DNA of 48,566 nt from Parachlorella kessleri (lineage: Eukaryota > Chlorophyta > Trebouxiophyceae > Chlorellales > Chlorellaceae): the NCBI GenBank assembly GCA_001598975.1, contig BBXU01003108.1:1-48566 (forward strand), written 5' to 3'. The position numbers and the translations under genes are program-made. This document shows positions 22,441 to 35,247 of the stretch, in pieces. How positions within the stretch are numbered: the stretch's first letter is position 1; every line of letters starts with the position of its first letter. Below the pieces are notes generated by a model. The model saw only the letters and a list, made by a program, of their open reading frames with translations. It did not search any database and was not told where the DNA came from.

Positions 22441-25400
22441 TCAGAGGAAGTTGGATGGCGTGCCCACCCCGGTCACGTCGGCCACTTCGGGCGCCATGGG
22501 CAGCAGCACCAGGATGGCAAAGACGATGAGCGCCGCGCTGACCGCTTGCCGCCGCTCGCTGACGCCGGTCACCTCATCCTGGATGAACCTACAAGTAAGA
22601 AAGCGGGAGGTAGCGGGAGTGAGCCTCCGCCTTGCAACAGGACCAGCCCTGGCAGTCCACTCGACAGGGTTGGACCTGCACAAGCCGGTGCCGCTTGTAC
22701 CAAAGCGTCCCTGGGCGTGAAATGCTGTCTGCGGTCTTCGTGCTTGTCGTGCTTTGTTTCCCTACCGTTTGCTTTGCCAATGACGCAGCTTGCACTCGCC
22801 AACTGCTGCCTGACCCCTCCCTTGTCACATGCATGCCATCTTAAGTAACTCTCCCACGTGAATACTCCGATACTCCCAGCCGCAGGATGTAGCTCCCACA
22901 AGGCCAGGGGAGTAAAACCCTGAAGGGCGGATGTCTCTGGGCCCCAGGCATTGTAGAGATTTGGGACAGGGACCTCAGAAACACATTGCACCTTCCCCAC
23001 TCACTTCTCTGACTCCCGCTGGCATAGGAGCAGGTAGATGCCAAAGGGCCAGGCCAGGGACGACCCCAGGAGGGAGAAGCCCAGGCCCAGGTAGGTTAGG
23101 AAGCTGCTCACAGCCAGGCCGTTGCGGCCGAAGGAGGCCTGCAGGCACAGCAGGCACAGCAGGGAGCAGGAGCACACATGACCGTCACCCAGGCAGGTGT
23201 TCATTGTCAGTCAGCCAGTCAGCCAGCCAGCCAGTCAGTCACTGAGGCCCGGTGCCCAGGTAGGGAAGTATCTAGAAGCAGGGCCACAAGGCCTTGGACC
23301 CAGCGTGGGAGAGGGTGCTCAGAACGAGGCGGGCCGGTGAAGGCGAGGGGGCAGCATGCGTGAAACGTCATGAAATGGGTGCAGAGAGAAGCAAGGGGCA
23401 CCCGTAGGGCAAGGGGGGCAAGCTGCTGGACACGCCAGTGCGTATGGAGGCGGAAAGCAGATGCAGCCGGACACAAAGGCAAACAAGTTGCAGTCGCGGC
23501 TTCACATCCCAGGCACGCATCAGCTGTGCCAGGTATTGATCACCCACCAGCATGCTCCTCCCGCCATCCAAATTGCCGCAGGGCAGCGCGTTGAACGCGG
23601 TGGCCACCATGCCGCACCAGCCGCCGATGAGCATGGGGTGCACGTAGATACTGGCATGGGAGATAGTGTCAGCCCCAAAGCTAAGCCGGGCGAGGCCACC
23701 CAGGAAGAGACTGCCCTGGAACAGCTGCGAGGGCACGGGAACCAGGCCCGGCTGCACCAGGCACACAGGGGAAGGCAGCACAGACGATACACTTGGGTAT
23801 ACTTGAGGTGCACTTGAGAAGGACCCAGGGCCGCATCTTGTGTGAGGTACAAGGGCCCGATGGCCAGGTTCGTTATCAGGCAGGGTCTGGCTGGGAGTGC
23901 CTAGCCAGGGGCAGCCAGTGGGAGGCATGGCACTTTAATAAGGGGGCGAGGCGGACTAGGTCGAGGCCGGCTTGGGAGAGGCGGGCGCGCTCTAGGGCAA
24001 AGCCGCGCTTTGGTGTAAGGGCAGGAAGAGGAGTTAGGGTTCACACACCGGGAGTGGTCGCACCCATGATACCCACCAATGCAACCAGGGCAGCAGCCCC
24101 ACGGCTTAGGAATCTCACCTCTGCTGTGCTGCCGCCGGGGCCGTGGTATTCCCACCCACAACCAACCAGCGCATGACTAACCCAGGACGCCAGCCCCAGA
24201 GATACCCAGCTGCACCCTGTGACTCGTACCTCTGCTGTGTTGCCGCCATGACTGAGGGCGATCCCGCCCACAAAGAGCGCCAAACTGACCAAGGCGCCGG
24301 CGCCCAGGCCTGCCATCGAAAAGTCCCACAAGTCTGACCGGTTCTTCACAAAAGATTTGAGCTGGGTGATGCTGCCAAAGGTGCCCAGCTGACCGTTGGG
24401 GACCAGGTACCTGCATGCATCAGATCCACACAGGGCAGGTCTGTGTGGTATCCAAGACGGGCTGGTGCTTGCCCTGCCTAATGCTGCCAGAGGTGCGCCT
24501 GGGAACCAGGCATCTGCATCAGATCCACCGCAGCTACGTCCGTTCAGCCGGACTGTAATACTTATCTGCTGCCTCTGCGGTTGTAAACATATAAGCTATC
24601 GTGGTGCCGGGGCACCGACCAAGCAAAAGACAACAATAGCCCTCCTCTTCGGATTCTGTCTGCTTATTGACGCAGCTGCCATCCGCCAAACTGCTATCTG
24701 ACCCCTTCTTATGCATTTCCATCTTGCAGGCAACAACTGAGACCTACTGGACCACATTTCATGAAAGCCCCAGACAACACATCGACGGCCCGAGAGATAA
24801 TGGCCATGGAGAAACGCCGCCAGCGTCTGCCCCTCTACCACGCCTTGCAGGGGAGCACTTGAATCTTCCCGGGTTGCACTTCGTACCGAGCAGTCCATAC
24901 GTAACACACCGACTGCACACAGTAGCAGCCATACTATGCCACTTCCCCTCCCAGCCAACCCCCAGACTCACGAGGGCGCGATCTTAATTTTCTTGATCGC
25001 CGCTACCACGCTGTGGCCCAGCTCGTGTACCAGCTGTGGCAGCAGGGCGGCCGCCGCAACGTCCAGGGACGATTGCAGAAAGGGCAGCGGGTCATAGTTC
25101 TCCAGGCCCGGGGGAAGCACGTTGGGGTTATCTGTGAGGGCGGCGGGGCTGTTGAGCCACAGCAGGGTCTCCTGCAGAAGTGAGGCGGCGGCGGCATGTC
25201 ATGTCATGTCAAGTCATGCCAAGTCACAAGTCACATGTCAACGACAGCGAGGCGTGACGGGGGATCAGGTGACAAGGACCAGGGGTGATTGCCTCCAGGG
25301 CCACCCCCGAATGCACAATGACACCACTATGACCGAGAGCTGCACAGCACCTTGGCACTGGTCTCCCACCTGAACACCCACTGTTGCTAACTCCTCACCA

Positions 25401-27423
25401 GCCAATGTGCGACAGTTCGGGTTTGGGACCCCCCCAGCTGGCCCCAGCCCAGGCTGGGGAGGGCAGGCCAGCATGGGCAACAGCGCCAAAACCCCGCCAC
25501 TCCCCTTTGTCCAGCAGCAGCGGTACAGCGGTACGCAAGGGCACCACCTCACCTTTGGAAGGAGCCCCACATTCGCACCCAGCCCCAGCTGCAGGGTGGA
25601 AGCCAGCGTCAGCACCAGCAGGACGCCAGCTACCACCTTCTGCCAGCCCGCCATCTCGCCGGGGACAGAGGTGGCAGCCGGCAGGAACTCAAACGCGATG
25701 CGGGGGGGTCCGTTGGGCGCCGGCGCCTCCCCGCCCAGGGCTTCCTGCGCCTCGGCATCCGGCACCAGGCGCACAATGTACTTGTCGCCTGCAGTGAGCG
25801 GCGGAGTGTGCAGTGTGTGCAAGTGCGTGGGAAGGACTTGTGGGCATCGAGGAATGGCAGCAACTTCGCCGCCAGACCAGGGCCTCGAAAGCGATGCCCC
25901 CGCACGCCCCCCTTCCCGGCATTGGCGCGCGCCTTTCGTCCACTACAACACGCCCCCCTTCTTCTGTATGACCGCCTGATAGCCCTCCGCCACCTCCCTA
26001 GAACACCTTCTCCAGCTCCCCCCCCCTCCCCCCAATTAGTCATGCCTTGCTTACCTAAGGCCGCCTTGGTGCCGTCCACCACCTCCTGGAACACCGCCTC
26101 CGGCTGCCCCTTGAGATTTCCCCGCACCAGGATCCCCCCGGGCAGCAGCCCCGGCATGGCCTTGGCCTCTATTACCCAGAAGGCTGTGCGCTTGAAGACC
26201 TCTTCCTTGATGGTCCTGCATGAGGTAAGGGATTAGGTGTAACCAGCAAGGCAACCGCCCCCACCAGCAGCAGCAGCCCCCGCCGCCGTAATCATCAACG
26301 CCTAGACCACCCACGGAGGGCAGAGCTTTTGAACACATCCCAACATGCACTGGCAATCCTTGTCTGGGACAGTCCAGCCTGACGAAGTAAATGGGCCACC
26401 ATGACACACTCAGCAACAAATATATCCCCCCCCCCACCCCCTTTTTCCCCCCCACCTCCCACCCACCTAAAACACATCTACCGGATGCCACAAAACACCC
26501 ACCTGACATCCTCATGGTTTATGCCCCCACTCAGCAGCAGCTCCTGCAGCTGCTGAAACTCCTTCCTCAGCGCCTGCTCTCCCGCAGTCTCCTCCCGCCC
26601 GTCCTTGTCCTTGGAAAGCTGCCGCGCCTGCTCTGCCAGCCGGTCCTGTGCAGCGTGCCACAGCACAGCATAGTTGGTACCTTCTGCTTCCGCCCATGGC
26701 TTCCCCCGCCCATGCTTATCCTTGGACAGTTGCCGCACACTCCTCCACCAGCCGTCCCTTGACACAGCAGGGTCCTGGTAGTCACAGCACAGCAGGGCAG
26801 CTTAAGGGGGGTGACATGCCCACTCACATACTTTAGCCCCTCCCCAGCAACACTTACTAGCTCCCGCTGTAGCGCTCTATTAGGCATCGTCCCGTTGGCA
26901 GCCGCTCGCTTGGCCTCGGCTTCAGCTAGCGCTGCCACTGCCTCTGGAGACACAGATACTTTGCTCGCCTCGTTGGTTGGCTGCTGTTGCTGCTGTGCTT
27001 GCTGCTCTTCCTCCTCGTCCTTCTTCTCCTCTATCCCTGCACCCAGGGTTAGCCAGGACCGCCGCCCGTCTGAGGTTTGCATGACCAACTACGCTCCTTG
27101 TGTGGTGCTTTGTTGGTCAGTGGTAGACAGGAGGACTGTGCGATCAAGCCCCACGCACCTAGAATTGCGTCCAGGTCGGCTAGTGTTGACTGTATCTTGT
27201 CCGAGGTGCTGCTGCTGGTCGCGTAGGCGCGCACAGTGCTGCGTCCAGGAGGCCGGGACCCCAGGCCGGGTTTCGTGACCTGTTGCAAACGTCTAATTGG
27301 GCCACCGCGTAGGTGATAAGAAGCCATGCCTGGCGGTAATAGTGTGCAACTCCGCATGTCTGCTGCAATGTCTTGACGCTGACTACTACGGCTGCTGGAG
27401 GCAAGTTGCATCATTGCCTGCAA
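22441..27423 (-). CDS. EGY-type plastid S2P zinc metalloprotease
   Basis: Ten exons join in phase to 616 aa: 27423-27159, 27036-26858, 26645-26503, 26215-26055, 25788-25553, 25171-24972, 24410-24230, 23751-23548, 23138-23005 and 22588-22441. A Ser/Arg-rich N-terminus without acidic residues for its first 20 positions suits a plastid transit peptide. Then come a Glu/Gln-rich stretch, TIKEEVFKRTAFWV, GDKYIVRLVPDAEA, and the membrane domain. The zinc site HELGH lies in LLPQLVHELGHSVVAAIKK; the second site is FNALPCGNLDGGR. GQLGTFGSITQLKS and HPMLIGGWCG are EGY hallmarks. Both active-site motifs are intact, unlike EGY3, so it is likely an active EGY1/EGY2-like protease of the thylakoid or envelope, needed in plants for chloroplast development. 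Exon 7 has a duplicated donor (see findings). Confidence 0.9.
23206..23242. repeat. CAGT/CAGC microsatellite
   Basis: Repeats of GTCAGCCA/CAGTCAG units in an intron of the EGY gene between the exons ending at 23548 and starting at 23138. Low-complexity slippage repeat. Confidence 0.7.
25195..25245. repeat. Imperfect ATGTC-unit microsatellite
   Basis: Runs of CATGTCATGTCATGTCAAGT and related units just upstream, on the coding strand, of the exon that carries HELGH. It is intronic and shows no coding content. Confidence 0.7.
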
Positions 27424-28245
27424 TCATACAGCATTTTGGGGTCAGATCGCCCGATGGTTCACTGGTGGCATTGAGCAACGCAGGATCGCAGCACGGCGCG
27501 CTGGCAAGACCCCCTTCTTAGGGTAGCTAGGAGAAAGCAAGGGTATAATGCATGACCCGAGACCAGCTGATTTAATATAACCCGCGAGGCAAGCCTGCTG
27601 CTTAACTGGACCACACCTAGGAACAAGTGTACAACTGAAGCCTCTCCCACACAATCTATTGGTACCCAGCGTGTTAGCAAGGGTGGCAGGGAGTGCGAAC
27701 AGGGAGTGAGAGTTGAGCTGGAGTGACAGGGCTGGATGCAAAATGTGTCTGAGTCTTGCCTGAGTGCTGAGCTTGTTCCCTACTCTGCTCTGCCAACTGA
27801 CGCAGCTGGGCACCCGCCATTGCTGGCAGCTTGTTGCCACGTGCACTTTAATCTTGCGTACTAACATATCTCAGTACGCTGCTTCGCTGGCCCAGCAGCC
27901 GGGCTCACCAGCGCGCTTGAACAGTCTCACTGAGATATGCAGCAATGTAAATATGTATTTGAACAGTCCCACAAGTCCCTTCATATTCCACCCAGTATCA
28001 CATGCACAGACAATGGTGCACAACAAAAGCATGAGACCCAGGCAAGCAATGCTGTCAAATACGTCATCTCATGGCAGCTAAACTCCAAGGCAGCCTCGAA
28101 GTCAAGGCAGCATATCACGCAGCCCCCTTGGGCAGTGGTGCCCTCTCAAACACAGACTGCAGGACAATGTCAGCCGGCCCATGTTCTGTTTGGCCAAGTG
28201 CCACTATCCGAGTTGTGGGTACTGATGCAGCAGGGTCACACACCC
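27424..28245. other. Intergenic region between two minus-strand genes
   Basis: 822 bp between the EGY start and the AP180 stop. It contains one copy of the dispersed repeat at 27674-27766. I see no coding exon that can be supported. Confidence 0.5.
27674..27766 (-). repeat. Dispersed repeat copy 4
   Basis: GGGTGGCAGGGAGTGCGAAC, then AGGGAGTGAGAGTTGAGCTG, then GACAGGGCTGGATGCA and GTGTCTGAGTCTTGCCTGAG. It is the reverse complement of a unit in the 36.8-37.2 kb cluster and nearly matches it over the whole length. Confidence 0.8.
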
Positions 28246-31200
28246 TCAGGCCCACAGGTTGCCGCTGCTGGTGTTGGGGGAGATGGAGGGGCTAGCCTTG
28301 CTGGGGGAGGGCTTGGCTGAGCCGGGGGTGTTCCCGCGTGGCAGGCCCGTGAGCGAGGCAAAGGGGTCGTGGGCGCCTGCCTGCTTGATGAGGTCCAAGT
28401 TGCTGCCCGGGCTGCGAACAGGGGTCCCTGCAGTGAGGGCAAGCAACATGGAAAAGATTTCAGACAACTTCAGCGAGTCTAGCACTGCACAGCCTTGCCC
28501 TTCTCCATCAAACCTACCCAGTCTGGCTGTACTCGCGCCCGCAAGTCGTATGTACTTGCTCACTTGCACTGCTTCAGCCAACCTAGATAAGACCGGCGAA
28601 ACAGCCTCAACATCAGTCAGCAAGCAGTCACACATCCATTCCTGCCCTCCTGACCTGCAATGCCATTGCCGCTTCCACGAAGAGGGTTTGCGCCACTGCT
28701 GCGCAGCGAGTCCAACCCGCCAGGGCTGCTGCCAGAGGCCGTCACACCTACGGGCGAGGGCAGGCCAAAGTCATTGTGCGGCCCGGGCCCCAGCAGGCCA
28801 GCGCCCGGGGATGCCAGCCCCTGCTGCTGCTGCTGCTGAGGGAAGTAAGAGTTTGCTGTGGTTCCACCAAAGCCTGCCCCTGGCGCTGGCATGCCACCCA
28901 CGGAGTAAGTCTGGTAGGTGCTTGCACTGCCGTAGGCAGGCGCCAAACCGGCTCCGCCGTAAGGCTGCTGCACTGGCGGAGCTGGGCCCGCAAACGGGTT
29001 GCTGCCCGCGCTGGGCGTCGGCGCTCCAAAGTTGGCAAAGCCGCCTGGCGCACCCGGCGCTGCGGCAGCACTGCCATTGCTGCCAACGGATGCTGCTGGG
29101 TCCTCTGCAGGGTAGTTGAAGTCCAGGCCGCTCAACAGGTCCAGTGGGCTGGGCTTCTTTGCGGCAGTCCCGGCCCCAATTGCCGGCGTGGCTGCCTCGC
29201 TGCCGCTGGGCCCAGTCTGCAGCGTAAGGTCCCCAAAGCCCAGCAAATCCATCACGCCGCCAGCACTCTTAGCAGAGTCGAGGGCCGCCGCAGCCCCAGC
29301 AGAGCCTGCACTCTCGGCTGCACCCGCAGAGGGAGAGCCCGCCGCTGGAATGCCCACCGGCAGCACCATGCCGGGGTCGCGTGCAGCGCCGTTGGTTGCC
29401 GCTGCGGCCGCTGGGCCCTCTGGCCGCTTGCCGGAGGCCGCCAGCCGCCCCTTACGCAGCGGCATGCCCTTCTGCGGTCAAAGTAATTGCCAGACGGACA
29501 GGTGAGAGCCAGGGCTCCATTAAGCAGTTACATGGTCGCCAGCTGGTGCTGCCTTTCCTCATGCCTGAAGGAGCTAAACCGTGGGCGCAATTGCAGGTGC
29601 CTGGTTCAACACTCTTGTACACTGCTGTGCCAGCTTTCTTGGCGTGAGGAGGAACTACCCAAGAAGCACATCCCAGCCGTTACGAGCCAAGTACGCGCCT
29701 TGTGTGTTTCTCCCTCCGCTGGGCGTGGCGCTTCTGTGATGTACTGCTCCATGGACTTGATGAAATCGGTGGGCGGCGCCGAAAGCTTAGGCAGCTGCAT
29801 GGCGCGCTTGACCTGCGCAGACAGGAAGGGCGCAAAATGATGCCACAGTCTCCTGGCTGTCCATCACACAGCTGGCAGCAGCACACTCAGTGATCCCAGG
29901 CTGAGTCCTCTATATTTAATGAAACAACCAGCACCGCTTAGCATGTGTGTGCCCCTACATGCTTGATGTTGCAAGACTGCAACCTCCCCGCACCCTGGCA
30001 GGGCGACGGCAGCAAACCTCAACTACCAGCAGGTCCAGTGATACCCAGGACACAGCACTCAACACTCCGCTCGCAAGTGCGGGCGCCGCCACCGCTCACA
30101 GCCCATACCTCTTCTATCTGCTCAATGGTGGCATAATACGTGGCCAGGGCGTCATTGGAGGCGACGCTCTCCTTGTACAGCTCTAGTCCCTTCACTGCAA
30201 AGCCATTTCCCAGCAATGCATGTCAAGCGCAACGCAAATACAGTGCAAAGACCAGTTCCTCTGCTGCAGTAATATACTTGCACTTTCCCCAACAGGGACG
30301 GGAAAGGCTGTGTGGTAAAGTTGGACAAGCTGGCCTGCCTCCAGACACTGACTTGCATTCCGTTAACTTTATACTATACATTCTTCAAGCCATAGCAGAC
30401 TGATGGTTCCACCCCGCTTCACCCCCACGCTCATCCTCCATGCCCACCCACCGGCATCCAGGTACTCCATCTCAAAAAAGGTGTCCGCCAGGTTGATGAT
30501 GCCCTCGCTCACTGCCTTGTATAGGGTGAAGCTTTCCTTCACCACCAAACCCAACGCATACTGCAGCAAGGATGCGAACCACAGTGTCAGGCTACAAATT
30601 ATTCGTTTTGGCCAGTCGAAAACGGCCAAGACTTTGACTGGCCAAAACCTACATAAGCTTGCACCGGTGCGTTGGACTGCTCATGACAGATATGTTGGTA
30701 AAGGTAAACACTCCCCTGCCAGCACTGCCCTGCCCCGATTTGAGGTTTGGCGCTCCTTTCCAATCCGCACCAGCACCGAAGGGAACCTCAAACAAGCCTT
30801 GCATCAAGGTACCCAGCTAAGCTCTGCGTGTCTCAGCTGCACCCCAGCAAACACGCACCAGCACCACCGGGTCCCTGGCAGCCTGGCCCTTGGGCACGCA
30901 GTCCAGCAGCCGCCGCTGCAGCCGCTGCAGGAAGGGCAGCTGGTAGAGCAGATCACGCGCCACCAGGGTGCGCAGCCGCGACTGGCTGCCCGGCTGCTCC
31001 TGCTCCACGAACCAGTTGATGGCCGCGTAAGTCTCCACCTGCGGCCAGGTTGGTGTGGGTACGTAAGAGCAGTGCACGCTCATCTGGTCTTGCACTTCAG
31101 TGCACAGATGCTACGCTTACAACAGTCGCCATGCACAACTCCAGGTCCAATGGCGAAGGTTCATGCTACGTGCCATCCACCTTTGCGGCTCCCAAGCGCC

Positions 31201-32434
31201 GCAAAGAGCATAGAGCCTACTTCTTGACAGACCTGCATACGGCACATACCTGCTGATCCAGGTACTTGCCATAGGCCCGGACCCACTCCGAGAAGTCGAA
31301 CCGCCCCTCTATGTTGGTCCGGTCGATGAAGTTGTCCATGTTCAGAAGCCGCCCCTTGCCATTAGTCAGGTGGCTAGCCAGCTTCACCAGCTGCAGGAAG
31401 AGCATGAGCACGGCAGGCGGCTTGCTGATGTCTGGCCTCGCTGCCACCCCCACAGTTGGTTTGAGCCATGGCATTATGCAGCTCACATTGCGCAGTGACA
31501 GGCCTGGGCATATACAAAGATGCTGCTTGCAACACAGGCAACACTGGGCAGTGCCAAACCACCCCAAACCTCCTCCCAGGGAGGCAGTGCATTTACTTTG
31601 TGACAGCAATGGGCAGACAGTATGGCTGACGCACCTCTTCCAGGAATGAAGGGTCTGTTTCCCGCATGAGCCGGTGTATTGTTATGAGGGTCTTGAGCGC
31701 TGTCTGCAGCAGCAGCGCCATACATTACAATTATGGCCAGGAAACAGGAACAAAGGCTTTGCCAATCTCGCAACTCAGTAGGAAGCCAGCATGAGGCGGA
31801 CCGATACAGTTTAGGTGTTTCGTTCCAACCCAACACATCTTGTAAATCGAAGTACGTGCAGGTACCACCCCCACTGTATCCGGCTGACACGCTCCCTTGC
31901 TGCAGCACTTACCAGCCAGTCTGTGCTGTCCTGCAGACGTTTGTGAAGCTCAGTGATGACATAAGTCACGCTGCGGCGCTGCTGGCTCGAGTGGACAGCG
32001 GACTTCAGTGCTGCAACAGCCACTTGTACAGCTAAGCCGCCAGACAACAAGCCCTTCCCACGCTAGTGAAGAAAGAGGCGCACACGGCACATGCATTTCT
32101 CAGAGTGCGCACAAAGACGCGGCTATGACCAACAAGCAAGTCGCTTAAGCTGACTTACTGCGCACGTGCTTCTCTTTAGGCACAACATGGAAGTTGCAGG
32201 TTGTGGCCTTGACTATGGCTATGTCCAGGTCCTGCACACACTAGCTTGGTGGGTCAGCCATCGGACCCAAGTCTGCAACTTGGAGATAAAAGGTATTGAA
32301 GAACGGACGCACTGCCGCACCTTGGTGTCTCCCCTGGAGGCCTTGGCGCCCGCCACCTTCATCTTATCACTGGCCTTGTGCATGAAGTTCCTGGTGCCCT
32401 GCTTCATGGACTGCATAGTTGTCAACTCCGCCAT
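28246..32434 (-). CDS. AP180/CALM clathrin assembly protein (ANTH domain)
   Basis: Eleven exons join in phase to 665 aa: 32434-32321, 32231-32159, 32010-31913, 31703-31635, 31390-31250, 31038-30859, 30560-30452, 30194-30109, 29812-29684, 29471-28655 and 28427-28246. The ANTH domain, about residues 30-300, shows DLDIAIVKATTCNFHVVPKE and KHVR, the basic lipid-contact region that binds PI(4,5)P2, then WLTALKTLITIHRLMRE, FDFSEWVRAYGKYLDQ and DLLYQLPFLQRLQRRLLDC. The Gly/Pro/Ala-rich tail carries short endocytic motifs: DLLGF and LDLLSGLDF (clathrin-box-like), NPF (EH-domain binding) and DPFASL (AP-2 ear binding). It should link clathrin to membranes during vesicle budding at the plasma membrane or trans-Golgi. 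One junction, at 29684, uses a weak donor (CTC|GTAACG). Confidence 0.9.
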
Positions 32435-32828
32435 CTCGGCTAGGTTTCTGACTGCCTCTTATGCTCGAGAGCAGTTGGGCACGGCCACTTCAGCACTCGT
32501 TGGCAAGCTAGCTGGTCTCAAAACTTAGAGCCCAAGCGTTAATACGAGCACAGAGATGGTATTGCAAACGCCACTCCACAGCAATTTCGACGCTAGACAG
32601 CCTCCGGACGTGTGGTTAGGTGATCTGGTGAACACAAGGGCACCACAGGCGCCTACAAGCGTGAAGGGACAGTGAGCAAGGAGGTAACGATGTGACTGAG
32701 GTCTCTGTCAAACACTGTCCCTGCGCGCCCTGTCCGCAATACAGGCAGGACAGTGCCCTTTTGTCTTGCTTCCAGCCGACCCCGAGTCACAGTTTATCCT
32801 TTAACCTTTTTGTCTGAGAATAGAGCAG
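32435..32828. promoter_or_regulatory. Divergent promoter region
   Basis: 394 bp between the start codons of the AP180-like gene (-) and the SR protein gene (+). No coding content or clear core element is visible; both promoters must lie here. Confidence 0.45.
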
Positions 32829-35247
32829 ATGGCGAGAGCTGCAGCAGATACTGGGCGGCTGGTCTATTGCGGCAACCTGCCCGGTGCGGCCTTTGGTTGC
32901 TCGCTTCCTGGTTCCTAAACACCTAGCCAACCCACAGGAATGGCCGCAGTAAGTGATCACTCCGTGCCCTCTGCCGTGCTGCCTGGACACCTGCAGATGA
33001 CGTGCGTGAGCGCGAGGTAGAGGACCTGTTTGCCAAGTATGGGCGCATCAGGGCGGTGGACCTGAAGAGCCCCGTTAGGCCGCCAGCATACGCCTTCATC
33101 GAGTTTGACGACCCCAGGTGCTTGGGGAAGGGGGAGGAGTAGCGCTTGGGGAAGCCAACAGGTGTAAGCCAGCCATCAACGGATACTTCTACAGCAGGTT
33201 GTGCTGTACTTTGAAGCTATGCTCCGCACGGTTCTTTAGGTTTGCCACCCAGAGGACACGACCACCCAGCCAGGCCACTACTTCAAAGAGTCTTGCCGCT
33301 CAACCCTCCGTAGCATGCCTGCTGATGTGCAGCTTGCCCTGCCAGTTGAGTGCATGTGTTGGGGATGGAAGTAACACACTCTGCTCAGTGTGCCGCTACT
33401 GCCGCCGTGAGACAAGCTTGTTTGAGTAGCCCTGAAGGGGCGCAGCAAGCGCAGCGGCGGCCTTGCCCTGCTTGCAGGGACGCCGAGGACTCGGTGCGTG
33501 GCCGCGATGGCTATGACTTCTACGGAAATAAGCTGCGGGTAGAGCTGGCCAAGGGCGGCACACGCGAGCGTGGCGGGCCCATGCCCATGCCGCCCGGCGG
33601 CTTCCGCAACAAGGGCACCGGCTGGCGCGTGATTGTGAAGGGCCTGCCCATGTCCGCCAGCTGGCAGGATCTGAAGGTCAGTTGCTCATGGTGTCAGTGA
33701 AGGGGATGGTGGGTGGGAACGGCGAGCCCTGCCAGATCTCAAGAACCACCAGCTTGCTAAGAAGCACTGCGGGGGAGGCATAGCCGAGGCCGATACCTTC
33801 CTTTATTCTATACGAGTCAGATACCGTTTATTCTTTTATTCCTTTTCGTGTCAAATGCCGTGTGACAAGGTCCCCACACTCATCTCTCTTGCACCGCAGG
33901 ACCACTTTCGCAAGATTGTGAAGCCTGCCTACACCAACGTCTTCCGCGACCGCGGCCAGATTATTGGGGTGGTGGAATTTGAGACCGAGGACGATTTGGA
34001 CTATGCCATCAGGTGGGGTGGTGCTGCAGGAGGGTGCAGGTGGGGCGCCTGAGCCTGCTGACAAGAGGGACATCTGGAAGGTTCCGTTGCCTGAACCCAA
34101 GGGTCGTGTCAAGGGGGTTGACCTGGAGGCTGACATGTGAGGGCATGTGTGTGGGGCATCCTATGCTGCTGACTGCTGCTGCTGACTGTTGTTGAGGGTT
34201 TAAGTCGGGCGGGATGCAAAGTATTCCTTTACGGCCTTCTGGGTGCTGGGTACCATGGTGATTGTAGGGTCCGTTGCTGCCGCGCTAGGTGCTCCAGTGC
34301 TTGGCCCACTGCGTGGGGGGTGCCGTGTGGGGTGCCGCAGAATCACCTCTTGGCGAGCAAGTTGCTGGCAGGCGGCCTTTGGTTCTGTTGTGGGAGCCTT
34401 GGCTTGGCTTGCTCCTGAAGAAGGCCGACACTGAGTTCGGCAGCTGCTTAGTTGACAATGGCATAGGCAACAGGCATTGGTGCTGATATTCCCTGGATTG
34501 CCTCTTGTAGGAAGCTGGACGACACAGAGTTCAAGAACCCCTTTGACAAGGCGTATGTGCGGCTGTATGATGACTCTGAACGGCGTGGCTTCCGCGGTGG
34601 TGGTGGCGGCGGAGGCGGAGGCGGAGGCTACCGCTCCCGCTCTCGTAGCCGGTGGGTTGAGACCTGGGTGTGAGGCTTGTATCACACAGTGGTCCTGCTG
34701 TGGAATTTGAATGGGACTGTTTGTTTAGGGCTGGCAGGCTTGTTTTGCGGGTTCCAGCGACTGTTGTTAGGTATAATGAGTTCATCAGTGAAGCCTCGTT
34801 GCATGTGTGGCGCCAGCTGGCAAGTCAATTGTGGCTAGGTAAGCCCGCCGGTAGTAAGTAGCGCCCAGGCAGGCCCGCCAACAGTACTTACTGAACATCT
34901 GGGGCCACTTCCAAGCCCTGGTACCCAATGCGACATAGCAGACTCCCTGCAGGCCTTGGGATGCCTGATGCTGTGTTAGCGGTGGTGTGCTCACCTAGTA
35001 GTTGTTCCTACTGGTATTGACATCAACCTGCTTCTTTTCTTCCCTGCCTGCCTGCAGCGGCCGTTCCCCTAGCCGCTCGCCCAGCCGCAGCCGTAGCCCG
35101 CGGCGCAGCCGCAGCCGCAGCCCCACGCGCTCGCCGCGCCGCGGCGCCAGCAAGAGCCCCTCCCGTAGCCCTGCGCGCTCGCGGTCTCCCGCCGCGAGGC
35201 GCAGCCCCAGCAGGAGCCCAGCGCGCGACGCCTCCCCCAGGGACTGA
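32829..35247 (+). CDS. SR splicing factor, SRSF1/SF2 type
   Basis: Six exons join in phase to 272 aa: 32829-32883, 32997-33117, 33478-33676, 33900-34012, 34511-34651 and 35058-35247. RRM1 has RLVYCGNLP (RNP2) and [12 protein letters not shown] (RNP1), with [16 protein letters not shown] between. A Gly/Pro linker leads to the second, pseudo-RRM with the diagnostic heptapeptide SWQDLKD, formed across the exon 3/4 junction. A Gly run (GGGGGGGGGG) and a C-terminal RS domain of about 60 residues, rich in [21 protein letters not shown] repeats, follow. The architecture equals human SRSF1 and plant SR34/SR30. It binds exonic enhancers and recruits U1 and U2 factors in the nucleus. The 482-bp intron 4 resembles long introns used for autoregulation in plant SR genes; that is inference. 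Confidence 0.93.

Noticed and set aside
28259..29119. 286-aa plus-strand open frame
   Set aside because: It is antisense to the Gly/Pro/Ala-rich tail of AP180. GC-rich low-complexity coding leaves the other strand open; it has no domain or sensible composition.
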